The notes under the pieces were generated by a model. It was given only the letters and a program-made list of their open reading frames with translations. It made no database searches and was not told where the DNA came from. A program made the position numbers and the translations under genes. 16,703 bases of DNA, from the NCBI GenBank assembly GCA_030042855.1, contig JASHYU010000133.1:1-16703 (forward strand), given 5' to 3'. Of this stretch, positions 6,578 through 13,716 are shown one piece after another. This DNA is from Thermoplasmata archaeon. Lineage in GTDB: Archaea > Thermoplasmatota > Thermoplasmata > UBA184. Within the stretch, counting starts at the first letter, position 1; the number at the start of each line of letters is the position of its first letter.

Positions 6578-8278
6578 CTACCCCAGGAACTCGTGGGGGT
6601 TCGCCTCGAAGCGCCGGACGCAGCCCTCGGAGCAGAAGTAGTAGGTCGTCCCCCCGTGGCTCGAACGGAGCGGGGTCGTCGCGGGGTCCACCTCCATGTG
6701 GCACACCGGGTCGATCTCGACCTTCGCGGCTACGGGCGACCCGGTGGCCTCCGGGGTCGGCCCGCTTCCGGCGGGGGGCCGGCGACGCACCTGGATCATC
6801 TCGGCGACGACGCTCACGGCGATCTCCTCGGGAGTCCGCGCCCCGACGTCGAGCCCGGCCGGGTTCCGAATGCGGGCGATCGCGTCCTCGGGGATCCGTT
6901 GCGCCCGAAGTTCGTCGAAGAGGAAGCCCGCCCGCCGCCGGCTCGCGACCAGGGCCACGTAGGCGGCGGGCGACCGGACGAGCGCCGCGAGGGCCCGGGC
7001 GTCGTACTGGGCCATCGTCGCCACGACCGCGTAGCTCTCCGCGTCAAGGCGTTCCGTCAGCGAGTCGAGCTCGCCGACGATCTCATCGGCGTCGGGGAAC
7101 CGGGTCGGATCGAGCTCGATCCCCGCGGCGACGACGCGGTAGCCGAGGAGGCGGCCGAGGGAGGCGAGCGCCTCGGCGACGGGCGAGTCCCCGACCACGA
7201 CCAGTTGCGGCGCGGCGCGATGCGGTTCCACGTAGATGTCCATCGCTCCTCCACTCTGACACTCCAGGACGCGATCCACCACGCCCGGCGCCGGGGGCGG
7301 ACACTCCTCCGTCCCCGGTCGCAGACGGAGCACGCGCGGCTCCCCATCGGCGAGGGCGCGGCGGGCCTCCGAGAGCAACGCGTGACGCGAGCAGGTCCCA
7401 CCGACCCAGCCCACGATCGAGCCGTCCGGGCGAACGATCGCCCGGAAGCCCGGCTTGCCCGACGTCGGCGCGACCACGCGAGTCACGATCGCGAGACAGA
7501 ACGGCTCGCGCCGCCGGTCGAGCTCCGCGGCGAGCCCGAAGATATCGGGGGTCGCGCGGACCCTCGGACGGGGCGGCGACCGCTCGGGGGACGCCGGGGG
7601 GCTCGCGCGCGCAAGCTCGCGGGCGAGGTCGTCGATCGGAACGCCCGAGTCGAGCGCCCTCCGCGCGCGGTCGAGGTCGTCCGCGGTGTCGAGGTCGATG
7701 ACGACGCCCGCGTCGTCGACGGCCACCTCGACCGTCTCGCGGGGATGTCGTTGGCGGATCGAGCGGCAGCCCCGGTCCCCGACCAGTTGATCGACCTCGT
7801 CGACCAGCGATCGATCGAGCAGCACGGGATTGCCCCGCACGCCGTCATACACCGGCACCACGACGCGCGCTCCGGTCCGCTCGCGCGCGGCCATGAGCGC
7901 GTCGAGCGTCGCGGCTCGGACGAACGGGGCGTCCCCCAGGACGACGAAGAACGCCTCCGCCTCCGGATCGATCGCCGCGACGCCCGAGCGGATCGAGCTG
8001 CTCAGGCCGTCGGCGAACGCGCGGTTCTCGACGATCCGGGCTCCGCTCAAAGGCACGCCGACGCGCACCCGCTCGGCGGCCGCGCCGAGGACGACGACCG
8101 TTTCTCGAACCCGGGACCGGGCGACCGCGTCGAGCACGTGCGCGAGCAGAGGCCGACCCGCGAGCGCGACGAGCGGCTTGGGTTCGCCCATCCGGCTGGA
8201 CGTCCCGGCGGCCAGGACGATCGCCGATACCCACGGTTCGCGGGCCCGTGCGACGGGCTGCCGGCCGACCTGGGCCAT
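6578..8278 (-). CDS. Fusion protein: MocA/MobA-like nucleotidyltransferase - XdhC/CoxI - YHS domain
   Basis: This 566-residue protein joins three domains. Residues 17-210 are a molybdopterin nucleotidyltransferase: LAAGTSSRMGEPKPL (22-36) binds the NTP, with GDAP (115-118), GNPVLL (149-154) and DLDTADDL (195-202). The AAG rather than AGG motif fits the CTP-using MocA branch. After a Pro-rich linker (about 223-242), XdhC/CoxI follows: the N-terminal part has GWVGGTC (290-296, Cys296), then a Rossmann part beginning VVVGDSPVAEAL. XdhC proteins bind sulfurated cofactor and insert it into molybdenum hydroxylases. Residues about 520-566 are a YHS metal-binding domain with Cys526 (DPVCHM), Cys549 and Cys553 (YYFCSEGC). 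The ATG at 8278 has GGAGG 11 bases upstream. The likely client is the CO dehydrogenase encoded at 616-4403. The metal of the YHS domain is not known from sequence. Confidence 0.92.
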   Translation of the reverse strand: MAQVGRQPVARAREPWVSAIVLAAGTSSRMGEPKPLVALAGRPLLAHVLDAVARSRVRETVVVLGAAAERVRVGVPLSGARIVENRAFADGLSSSIRSGVAAIDPEAEAFFVVLGDAPFVRAATLDALMAARERTGARVVVPVYDGVRGNPVLLDRSLVDEVDQLVGDRGCRSIRQRHPRETVEVAVDDAGVVIDLDTADDLDRARRALDSGVPIDDLARELARASPPASPERSPPRPRVRATPDIFGLAAELDRRREPFCLAIVTRVVAPTSGKPGFRAIVRPDGSIVGWVGGTCSRHALLSEARRALADGEPRVLRLRPGTEECPPPAPGVVDRVLECQSGGAMDIYVEPHRAAPQLVVVGDSPVAEALASLGRLLGYRVVAAGIELDPTRFPDADEIVGELDSLTERLDAESYAVVATMAQYDARALAALVRSPAAYVALVASRRRAGFLFDELRAQRIPEDAIARIRNPAGLDVGARTPEEIAVSVVAEMIQVRRRPPAGSGPTPEATGSPVAAKVEIDPVCHMEVDPATTPLRSSHGGTTYYFCSEGCVRRFEANPHEFLG

Positions 8279-8318
8279 CGAGCGCGGTTCCTCCCGGCTC
8301 CCGCTAGGGCGGCACCCG

Positions 8319-8324
8319 CTTAAG
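8319..8324. promoter_or_regulatory. Shared palindromic TATA-like element between divergent genes
   Basis: CTTAAG, a self-complementary AT-rich island, lies about 41-46 bases from the ATG of the XdhC fusion (8278) and 38-43 bases from the GTG of the ABC ATPase (8362). It could place a start site about 27 bases away in each direction, giving short leaders both ways. No other AT-rich box is apparent in this 83-base gap. Confidence 0.35.
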
Positions 8325-8361
8325 ACGGGCGCCCCGTGTACTTGGAGCGGAATCCGAGGCC

Positions 8362-9207
8362 GTGTCCGACGCCGTCCCCCTTCCCGGTGGCGTGCCCCGC
8401 CCCCTTCCCGACGCCGGGTCGCCGACCGGAGAGCCCTCCCCGCCCGCGATCGACGTGCGGGGTGTGTCGAAGCGCTACGCCGCGGTCCAGGCGCTGAGCC
8501 ACGTAAGCTTCACCGTGCCGTCCGGAGAGATCGTCGGACTGCTGGGGCCGAACGGCGCCGGCAAGTCCACCCTGATGAAGTCGATCCTCGGGCTCGTCCG
8601 GCCGGACCTCGGCGAGATCCGGGTCCTGGGACGCGACGTCCGGGAGGACCCGGTCGCGGTCAAGCGGATCGTCGGGTACGTACCCGAGGCCCCGGCGCTC
8701 TACGAGTTCCTGACGGGCGCGGAATACCTCGACTTCGTGGCCGACATGTACGGACTGCCGCGCGAGGTCCGCGCCGAACGGATCGGCCAGTTCCTGAACG
8801 GCCTCGAGCTCGCCGGCCACGAGAACGCGCTGATCAGCAGCTACTCGCAGGGCATGAAGCAGAAGGTCGCGCTCATCGGGGCGCTCGTGCACCGGCCGCG
8901 GGTCCTAATCCTCGACGAGCCCCTGAACGCCCTCGACCCCCGCTCGGCCCGGGTGACGAAGGACCTCCTGCGGAACCTCACCCGCCGCGAGGGCGTCGGG
9001 GTCGTGTTCAGCACCCACGTGCTCGAGATCGCCGAGGCGATCTGCGATCATGTCGTGATCCTCCGGCAGGGCGAGGTCGTGGCCTCGGGGACCGTGCCCG
9101 CCCTCCGCGAGCGGGCCGGCCTGGCCGGCTCGGGGCTCGAGGAGGTCTTCCTCACGCTCACGGGCACGGGCGACCTCTCCGATGTCGTCGCCGCCCTCAG
9201 CCATTGA
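8362..9207 (+). CDS. ABC transporter ATP-binding protein (ABC-2/exporter type)
   Basis: This 281-residue ATPase starts at a GTG. It carries Walker A GPNGAGKST (62-70), the signature SYSQGMKQK (S162-Q163-G164-M165 core), Walker B VLILDEP (181-187) with Glu186, and the H-loop in STHVLEIAE. The KQK after the signature and the closing regions resemble the CcmA/NatA-like group that drives ABC-2 exporters. About 25 Pro-rich residues precede the domain (DVRGVSKRYAAVQALSHVSF). It hydrolyses ATP at the cytoplasmic face of the membrane to power the permease encoded next, whose frame overlaps its 3' end by 26 bases. The substrate cannot be read from sequence. Divergent from the XdhC fusion gene; nothing links it to molybdenum. 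Confidence 0.93.
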   Translation: MSDAVPLPGGVPRPLPDAGSPTGEPSPPAIDVRGVSKRYAAVQALSHVSFTVPSGEIVGLLGPNGAGKSTLMKSILGLVRPDLGEIRVLGRDVREDPVAVKRIVGYVPEAPALYEFLTGAEYLDFVADMYGLPREVRAERIGQFLNGLELAGHENALISSYSQGMKQKVALIGALVHRPRVLILDEPLNALDPRSARVTKDLLRNLTRREGVGVVFSTHVLEIAEAICDHVVILRQGEVVASGTVPALRERAGLAGSGLEEVFLTLTGTGDLSDVVAALSH

Positions 9208-10825
9208 GTGGGGGGTCGCCACGAACTTCCACCGCGTGCGCCGCCTCGCCGAGATCCTGGTGGCATCGCAGATGCGATCGGGGCGTTCGAACTCCGATCC
9301 GCGGAGCTTCCTCGGCCGGGGCATCGTCATCGCGATCGCGGATGCCGGGCTGTTCCTGGGCGCGTTCCTCGTCGTCTCGCTCGCCCTCGGCTCGATCGGC
9401 CTCACGGCCGCCGAGCTCCGGCTCGCCGTCGACACCCTCGCCCCCCTCTTTCCGCTGGTCGCGGTGGCCGCGACGCTCATCGCCGGCGTGATGTTCGAGC
9501 TGACGAACTCCACGCGGTTCTCCTCGAGCGACGCCGCGAACTGGATGCCGCTCTCCCCTGCCGAGTACGTCGCGGGGTCCGCGATCGCGATCTCGTACTC
9601 GTACTCGCCCGCCATCGCGCTCCTGCTCGGCGGGTTCCTGCCCGTCACCCTCGCGCTGGGCCTCCCCGCCACGTTCGCGCTGACCGCCTTCCTCACGGTC
9701 GTCGGGCTCCTCGAGGGGGCCGTGCTGGTCGAGATGGTGCGCGCGGTGGTCCAGCGGACCGGGGCCATCGGGGCTGGGCGGTTCGCGCGCCTCGGCATCG
9801 TGCTCCGCGCCGCCCTCCTCGTGCTGCTGATCCTGATCTTCGACCTCGCGTTCAACCCGGTCATCATCCTCGGGGTCGTCCGAACCGCGACGTCGTTCGA
9901 GTGGATCACCTCCGCGATCCCGCTCTTCTGGTCCACCCGCGCGCTCGCCGAGTGGACCGCCGGCACGGTCGACCTCGCGGTCGCGTTCGCGGTCGGCCAG
10001 TTCGCGTTCCTGGTGCTCCTCGTGTCCGCGGCCGGCGCCGTCCGCGCCCGCTTCTGGGTCCCGAACCCCGCCGAAGTGGCGGAGGTCGCGCCCGCGGTGC
10101 GACCGGGCCATCCGTACCTCGTCGCGGTCGGGCTCTCCGGGCCCGAGGCGGCGATCGCCTCGAAGGACCTGCGGGGATTCGTCCGGCGTCGTGAGATGCT
10201 GCCGACGCTCGTCATCCCGGTGGTGCTCCTCCTTCTCCTCGCGGTCGAGGGCTCGATGTTCGGGCATCTCGAATCGATCCTGTGGGCCGGCTGGGTGGTC
10301 GGCTTGTTCGCCATCCTCCTGTCGGTCACGTCGATCGGTCAGGAACGCCGGTCGCTCCAGACGCTTTACGCCTACCCGATCACCGGCCGCAACGTGCTCC
10401 GCGCGAAGGCGGCGTCCGTCCTCGTTCCCACGCTCCTCGCGGCGCTCGGGTTGCCGATCGTGGTCTCCCTCCTGTTCGGCCTCCCGCTGCGGGCGGTCGG
10501 AGGGTTCCTCCTCGCGTGCGGCGCGGCGGCGGTCGTCCTCGCGTTCTGGGGCCTCGCGTTCGCCGCGCGCTATTCCGACTACCAGGACCGCCCCCGCCCG
10601 CAGTACCTCCGTCCCGGCGCGATGGTCGGCGCGCTCGTCTCGGGGATGGTGATCCTGTTCTCGATCCTCGTGCCGGCGACGTACGCGTTCCTCGCCCCGG
10701 CCGTCTCGGAGGCGGTCGTTGCGTTCGCCCTCGGCTCCGGGGGCGTCGCGCTCGCCGCCGGGGCGATCGCGTTCTTCTGGGCCCGCTCGGGATTCGACCA
10801 GCTCTTCCGCCAGCTCCCGTTCTAG
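9182..10825 (+). CDS. ABC transporter permease, large polytopic membrane protein
   Basis: This 547-residue protein is mostly hydrophobic, with roughly a dozen predicted membrane helices. The first is at about 49-73 (IVIAIADAGLFLGAFLVVSLALG), then 88-107, and several more run to about 300. A cytosolic stretch (about 300-337, with GPEAAIASKDLRGFVRRREM) separates a second membrane half running to 540. The lysine/arginine-rich loop before each half resembles ABC-2 permeases in which a region near KD(L/W)R follows a cytosolic linker. The ATG at 9182 overlaps the ATPase gene by 26 bases; a later start such as the GTG at 9236 would also keep all helices. It is the partner of the ATPase encoded at 8362. 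No family name or substrate can be given with confidence. Confidence 0.85.
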   Translation: MSSPPSAIEWGVATNFHRVRRLAEILVASQMRSGRSNSDPRSFLGRGIVIAIADAGLFLGAFLVVSLALGSIGLTAAELRLAVDTLAPLFPLVAVAATLIAGVMFELTNSTRFSSSDAANWMPLSPAEYVAGSAIAISYSYSPAIALLLGGFLPVTLALGLPATFALTAFLTVVGLLEGAVLVEMVRAVVQRTGAIGAGRFARLGIVLRAALLVLLILIFDLAFNPVIILGVVRTATSFEWITSAIPLFWSTRALAEWTAGTVDLAVAFAVGQFAFLVLLVSAAGAVRARFWVPNPAEVAEVAPAVRPGHPYLVAVGLSGPEAAIASKDLRGFVRRREMLPTLVIPVVLLLLLAVEGSMFGHLESILWAGWVVGLFAILLSVTSIGQERRSLQTLYAYPITGRNVLRAKAASVLVPTLLAALGLPIVVSLLFGLPLRAVGGFLLACGAAAVVLAFWGLAFAARYSDYQDRPRPQYLRPGAMVGALVSGMVILFSILVPATYAFLAPAVSEAVVAFALGSGGVALAAGAIAFFWARSGFDQLFRQLPF

Positions 10826-10835
10826 CACCGGCGCT

Positions 10836-10849
10836 CGACCGGCCGGTCG
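10836..10849. terminator. Palindrome between convergent permease and M2 peptidase
   Basis: CGACCGGCCGGTCG is a perfect 14-base palindrome in the 35-base gap between the permease stop (10825) and the peptidase stop (10861). It has no tail of T residues in either direction. Its location between converging genes, like the palindrome at 4406-4429, suggests a transcript-end structure rather than an operator. Confidence 0.35.
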
Positions 10850-10860
10850 CGGGGACGGGG

Positions 10861-12612
10861 TCACCAACCGATCGGAACGCCCCGGTTCTGCTCGTCGAGC
10901 CAGCGCTGGAGAGGTCGGAAGTACTCGACGAGCGCCGTCCCGTCCATCCGGCGCTCCCCCGTCAGCACCTCGAGCGCGTCCGGCCAGGCCCGGCTGCTGC
11001 CGAGCTCCAGCATCGCGCGCAGGCGGTCCCCCGCGGCGCGCGAGCCGAAGATCGAGGCCCGGTGGAGCGGGCCCGAAACCCCGGCAGCCCGGACGAGCGC
11101 GCGGTGGAACTGGAACTGGAGGATGTGCGCGAGGAAGTACCGGATGTACGGCACGTTCGCGGGGACGTGGTACTTCGCCCCGGGGTCGAACTCGCGCGGG
11201 TCGCGGCCGGGCGGGCTCGCCACCCCCTGGACGCGCTCGCGGAGCGCCCACCAGGCCGGGTTGTACTCGTCGGGACCGATCTCGCCCGAGAAGACGCGCC
11301 ATCGCCACTCGTCGATGAGGAGACCGAACGGGAGGAACGCGATCTTCTGGAGCGCCCAGTGCAGGAGGAGCCCGAGGTCCGCCTCGGGTCCCGGCGCGCG
11401 GTCCAGGAGGCCGATCCGCACCAGGTACTCCGGCGTGATCGACAGCGCGATCGTGTCCCCGATCGCCTCGTGGAAGCCGTCGTGCGCGCTCTCGCGGAAC
11501 AGGTACGGCTGGCGCGCGTACGCGCGCTGGTAGTAGTTGTGCCCGAGCTCGTGGTGGACCGTGAGGAAATCCTCGCCCGAACCTTCGATGCACATCTTGA
11601 GGCGGAGATCGTCGTCGCCGTCGATGTCCCACGCGCTCGCGTGGCAGACGACGTCGCGGCCCGGGGGGCGGACCAGCATGGATCGCTCCCAGAACGTGGC
11701 CGGCAGCGGGTCGAACCCGAGCGAGGCGAAAAACCGCTCGCCGTAGCGGACGAGCCCCTCGGGCGTCGCCCCGTGCGCGCGCAACAGGGCCGTGAGGTCG
11801 TACGGAGGATCACCGAGACCGCGCGCGACGAGCGGATAGATGCCGTCCCAAGACTGGGCCCACATATTGCCGAGCAGGTACGCGGGGATCGGGCGGTCGG
11901 GGGGGACCTGCTCGGGTCCGTAGACCGACACGAGCCGGGCGCGGACGAAGGCGTGGAGCGACCGATAGAGCGGCTCCACGTCGGCAAAGAGCCGGCGGGC
12001 CTCCCGGGCGAACGCGTCCGGGTCCATGTCGTAGCGGGAGCGCCACATCGCGCCGAGGTCGGCGAACCCGAGTTCGTGCGCGCCGCGGTTCGCGAGCTCG
12101 ACGTACCGTACGAAGTCGGGGCGCATCGCCCGTCCGATCCCGTGCCAGCCGGCCCACGCGTCCTCGAGGACCGCGGGATCCCGGCTCTCCTGCAGGATCC
12201 GGCTCAACCCCTGGACGTCGAGGGCTTCGGTCCGTCCGCGCGGCGTGTACCGCCCCTTCGCGAAGGCGCTCGACATCGCGTTGGTCCGCCGCACGAGCTC
12301 CTCCGAATCGTGCGGGTCGATCGGGGCGACGAGCGGCAGCGAGAGCCGGAGGAGCTTCAGCTTCCGCTCTTCGACGGGCGTGAGCCCGAGCGGGACGAGA
12401 CGGGTCGACCGCTTCGCGAGCGCGGTCGTCTCGGAGATCAGCCGGCCGAGCGCTCGCGCCGAGAGCTCCTGAGTGTCGGGGGTGATGAAGGTCGCGAAGA
12501 CCCAGTCGGCCCGGTTCGCCTCGGTGGCCAGCTCGAGGAGCCGCCCCTCGGCATCGGCGAGGAACCTCGCCGGGGAGCCGGGCGGCTCGGGATTCGCGAC
12601 GTCCGCGCGCAA
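10861..12612 (-). CDS. M2-family zinc peptidyl-dipeptidase (angiotensin-converting-enzyme-like)
   Basis: From a TTG at 12612 the protein is 583 residues. The gluzincin site is HELGH (354-358), with the third ligand Glu382 in GFHEAIGD; the 28-residue spacing between His354 and Glu382 equals that in ACE. Near the C-terminus, YHVPANVPYIRYFLAHILQF matches the ACE block that supplies the substrate-binding His and Tyr residues and the chloride-binding Arg. The family cleaves dipeptides from the C-termini of oligopeptides. There is no signal peptide, so the protein is probably cytosolic. The frame is open to a GTG at 12693, but those 27 codons include TTA, CTA, GTA, CCA and CCT, rare in the neighbours. 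A TATA-like box at 12635-12643 lies 27 bases before the TTG. Converges on the ABC permease gene. Confidence 0.88.
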   Translation of the reverse strand: MRADVANPEPPGSPARFLADAEGRLLELATEANRADWVFATFITPDTQELSARALGRLISETTALAKRSTRLVPLGLTPVEERKLKLLRLSLPLVAPIDPHDSEELVRRTNAMSSAFAKGRYTPRGRTEALDVQGLSRILQESRDPAVLEDAWAGWHGIGRAMRPDFVRYVELANRGAHELGFADLGAMWRSRYDMDPDAFAREARRLFADVEPLYRSLHAFVRARLVSVYGPEQVPPDRPIPAYLLGNMWAQSWDGIYPLVARGLGDPPYDLTALLRAHGATPEGLVRYGERFFASLGFDPLPATFWERSMLVRPPGRDVVCHASAWDIDGDDDLRLKMCIEGSGEDFLTVHHELGHNYYQRAYARQPYLFRESAHDGFHEAIGDTIALSITPEYLVRIGLLDRAPGPEADLGLLLHWALQKIAFLPFGLLIDEWRWRVFSGEIGPDEYNPAWWALRERVQGVASPPGRDPREFDPGAKYHVPANVPYIRYFLAHILQFQFHRALVRAAGVSGPLHRASIFGSRAAGDRLRAMLELGSSRAWPDALEVLTGERRMDGTALVEYFRPLQRWLDEQNRGVPIGW

Positions 12613-12634
12613 CGGTGGGGCGAACGGTAGGGTC

Positions 12635-12643
12635 CATAATACA
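12635..12643 (-). promoter_or_regulatory. TATA-like box of the M2 peptidase gene
   Basis: TGTATTATG on the minus strand is an AT-rich island in GC-rich DNA. It is centred 27 bases before an in-frame TTG (12612) placed just ahead of the conserved peptidase domain. The box lies inside the longer frame that begins at 12693, which argues that the shorter start is the real one. Confidence 0.4.
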
Positions 12644-12721
12644 GGGCGCCGGGACAGAGGGTCTCGGACGCGGGTCCGCCGGTTGTCCGCCACCGGTCCA
12701 TCTCGAAAACCGAGGGCGTGT

Positions 12722-12755
12722 CCTGCGATTCGACTTGAACTCGCAGGTTTATGTA
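12722..12755 (+). promoter_or_regulatory. Inverted repeat abutting a TATA-like box upstream of the small-ORF pair
   Basis: CCTGCGA (12722-12728) and TCGCAGG (12741-12747) form a perfect 7-base inverted repeat with 12 bases between arms. It ends exactly where TTTATGTA (12748-12755), a TATA-like box, begins. A start site near 12778 would follow. The layout suits a regulator that blocks or recruits transcription factors, but no regulator is identified. Confidence 0.4.
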
Positions 12756-12770
12756 TGACGAACGTCTGAC

Positions 12771-12935
12771 ATGCGTCGGCGGACGATGTCGGACGGATAC
12801 GAACGACCGACCACTCTCGCGGCCGCTCCGCTCGACCTCGGGTCGTGGGTCGGACCGGCCTACCCGCTCGCGGCCCTGCCGTGCTGCCTCGTCGATTTCA
12901 CGGGACGCTTCCCCACGCTCGCCGAGGACTTGTGA
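12771..12935 (+). CDS. Hypothetical small protein (54 aa)
   Basis: I recognise no family. The frame encodes 54 residues with a central LGSWVGPAYPLAALPCCLVDF stretch containing a Cys pair, and ends in TLAEDL. The ATG at 12771 gives the longest form. The ATG at 12786 (49 residues, starting MSDGYERP) fits better with a TATA-like box centred near 12751. The TGA overlaps the GTG of the next small ORF (GTGA at 12932-12935), suggesting translational coupling. An alternative is a single 126-residue protein split by a -1 frame change. It is short and has no homologue I can name, so the call is tentative. Confidence 0.4.
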   Translation: MRRRTMSDGYERPTTLAAAPLDLGSWVGPAYPLAALPCCLVDFTGRFPTLAEDL

Positions 12936-13150
12936 GCGAAACGACGGAGCGACCGGCCAGCCTTCCCGGCCCGTCCCGGTTCGCCCCGAGCCTGCCGAAC
13001 ATCCTCGGTCAGGGAACCCCCCGGGGCTACGGGATACGGCCGAAGCTCTCGCCCGAGGCGGCGGCGGCCTTCGCGACCTACGTCGACTCGGCCCGCGCCC
13101 GCGCCGCCATCGAAGGCCGGACGCTGATCTACACGGTCCGCTGGAGCTGA
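12932..13150 (+). CDS. Hypothetical small protein (72 aa)
   Basis: I recognise no family. From a GTG at 12932, preceded by GAGGA (12924-12928), the frame encodes 72 residues. The N-terminal half is Pro/Ser/Gly-rich (PASLPGPSRFAPSLPNILGQ). The C-terminal half is a predicted helix and strand (LSPEAAAAFATYVDSARARAA, then RTLIYTVRWS). No membrane helix, signal peptide or metal site is seen. It follows a 54-residue ORF with a GTGA overlap. Its TGA abuts the TCA complement of the RNase HI stop with no spacer, so the two genes converge end to end. A longer frame from an ATG at 12845 exists but overlaps the upstream ORF. Confidence 0.5.
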   Translation: MSETTERPASLPGPSRFAPSLPNILGQGTPRGYGIRPKLSPEAAAAFATYVDSARARAAIEGRTLIYTVRWS

Positions 13151-13156
13151 TCAGCT
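13145..13156. repeat. 12-base palindrome spanning two abutting stop codons
   Basis: AGCTGATCAGCT is a perfect palindrome whose central TGATCA contains the TGA stop of the small plus-strand ORF and, on the other strand, the TGA stop of RNase HI. It may only reflect the shared stop codons, since TGATCA is self-complementary, but it also extends 3 bases on each side. Confidence 0.45.
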
Positions 13157-13705
13157 GGTACCGCGGCTCGCCGGTCGCCGGTCGTCTTCCGGTTCGGTCC
13201 CCGCGGGATCCCGCAGGGCGGCCGGGCGCGGCCGGTCCGTCGCTTCGAGGCCTTCCGTCAACGCCTCTTTCGACAGCGCGTCGGCCCGGGTGTTCTCCTC
13301 CCGTGGGATCCAGTGGAACTCGCTGTGCGCGAACCGCCCGGCGAGCTGCGCCAGGTGATCGTGGTACGCCCGGAGGTGCTCGGCCCGCACCGCGTACTCG
13401 CCGTTCATCTGCCGGACGACGAGCTCGCTGTCCCCGTACAGCACGACCTCGCCGACGTAGCCCTGCCGGCCGAGCCACTCGAGCGCCCGGATCGCGGCGG
13501 AGTACTCGGCGACGTTGTTCGTCGCGCGGTCGGAATCCGGAGCGACGGCGAGCCCCGCGTCCTCGTGCAGGAACCCTCCGCCCTCGAGATGGTAGCCGTA
13601 CGCGGCGATCCGTCGGCCGCGCAGGGTCTCGCAGGCGCCGTCGAAGTGGACCCGGACGGGCCCCGAGAGGGTCGCGATGCCGCGCGGGATCGCCCCGTCG
13701 TCCAT
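13151..13705 (-). CDS. rnhA: Ribonuclease HI family protein
   Basis: This 184-residue protein has the RNase HI fold in residues about 16-150. The four acidic catalytic residues are Asp22 (HFDGAC), Glu67 (NNVAEY), Asp92 (YGDSELVV) and Asp142 (ENTRADALS). TNNVAEY and the compact form without a basic protrusion resemble the archaeal and short bacterial RNase HI group. These enzymes cut the RNA of RNA-DNA hybrids, such as Okazaki primers and R-loops. A Pro/Asp/Arg-rich tail of about 35 residues follows the domain and is probably disordered. The ATG at 13705 is used; the frame stays open to 14296 but overlaps the neighbouring gene. It lies 11 bases after the stop of the zinc-ribbon membrane protein in the same direction, so the two are likely cotranscribed. 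Confidence 0.93.
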   Translation of the reverse strand: MDDGAIPRGIATLSGPVRVHFDGACETLRGRRIAAYGYHLEGGGFLHEDAGLAVAPDSDRATNNVAEYSAAIRALEWLGRQGYVGEVVLYGDSELVVRQMNGEYAVRAEHLRAYHDHLAQLAGRFAHSEFHWIPREENTRADALSKEALTEGLEATDRPRPAALRDPAGTEPEDDRRPASRGTS

Positions 13706-13716
13706 CGGACCGTGCC

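Noticed and set aside
6269..8323. 684-codon plus-strand frame opposite the XdhC fusion
   Set aside because: It is low-complexity Arg/Gly/Pro-rich translation without domains. The minus strand holds three recognisable domains.
10282..12630. 782-codon plus-strand frame opposite the M2 peptidase
   Set aside because: It overlaps both the permease 3' end and the peptidase. The composition is that of a GC-rich antisense frame and no motif is present.
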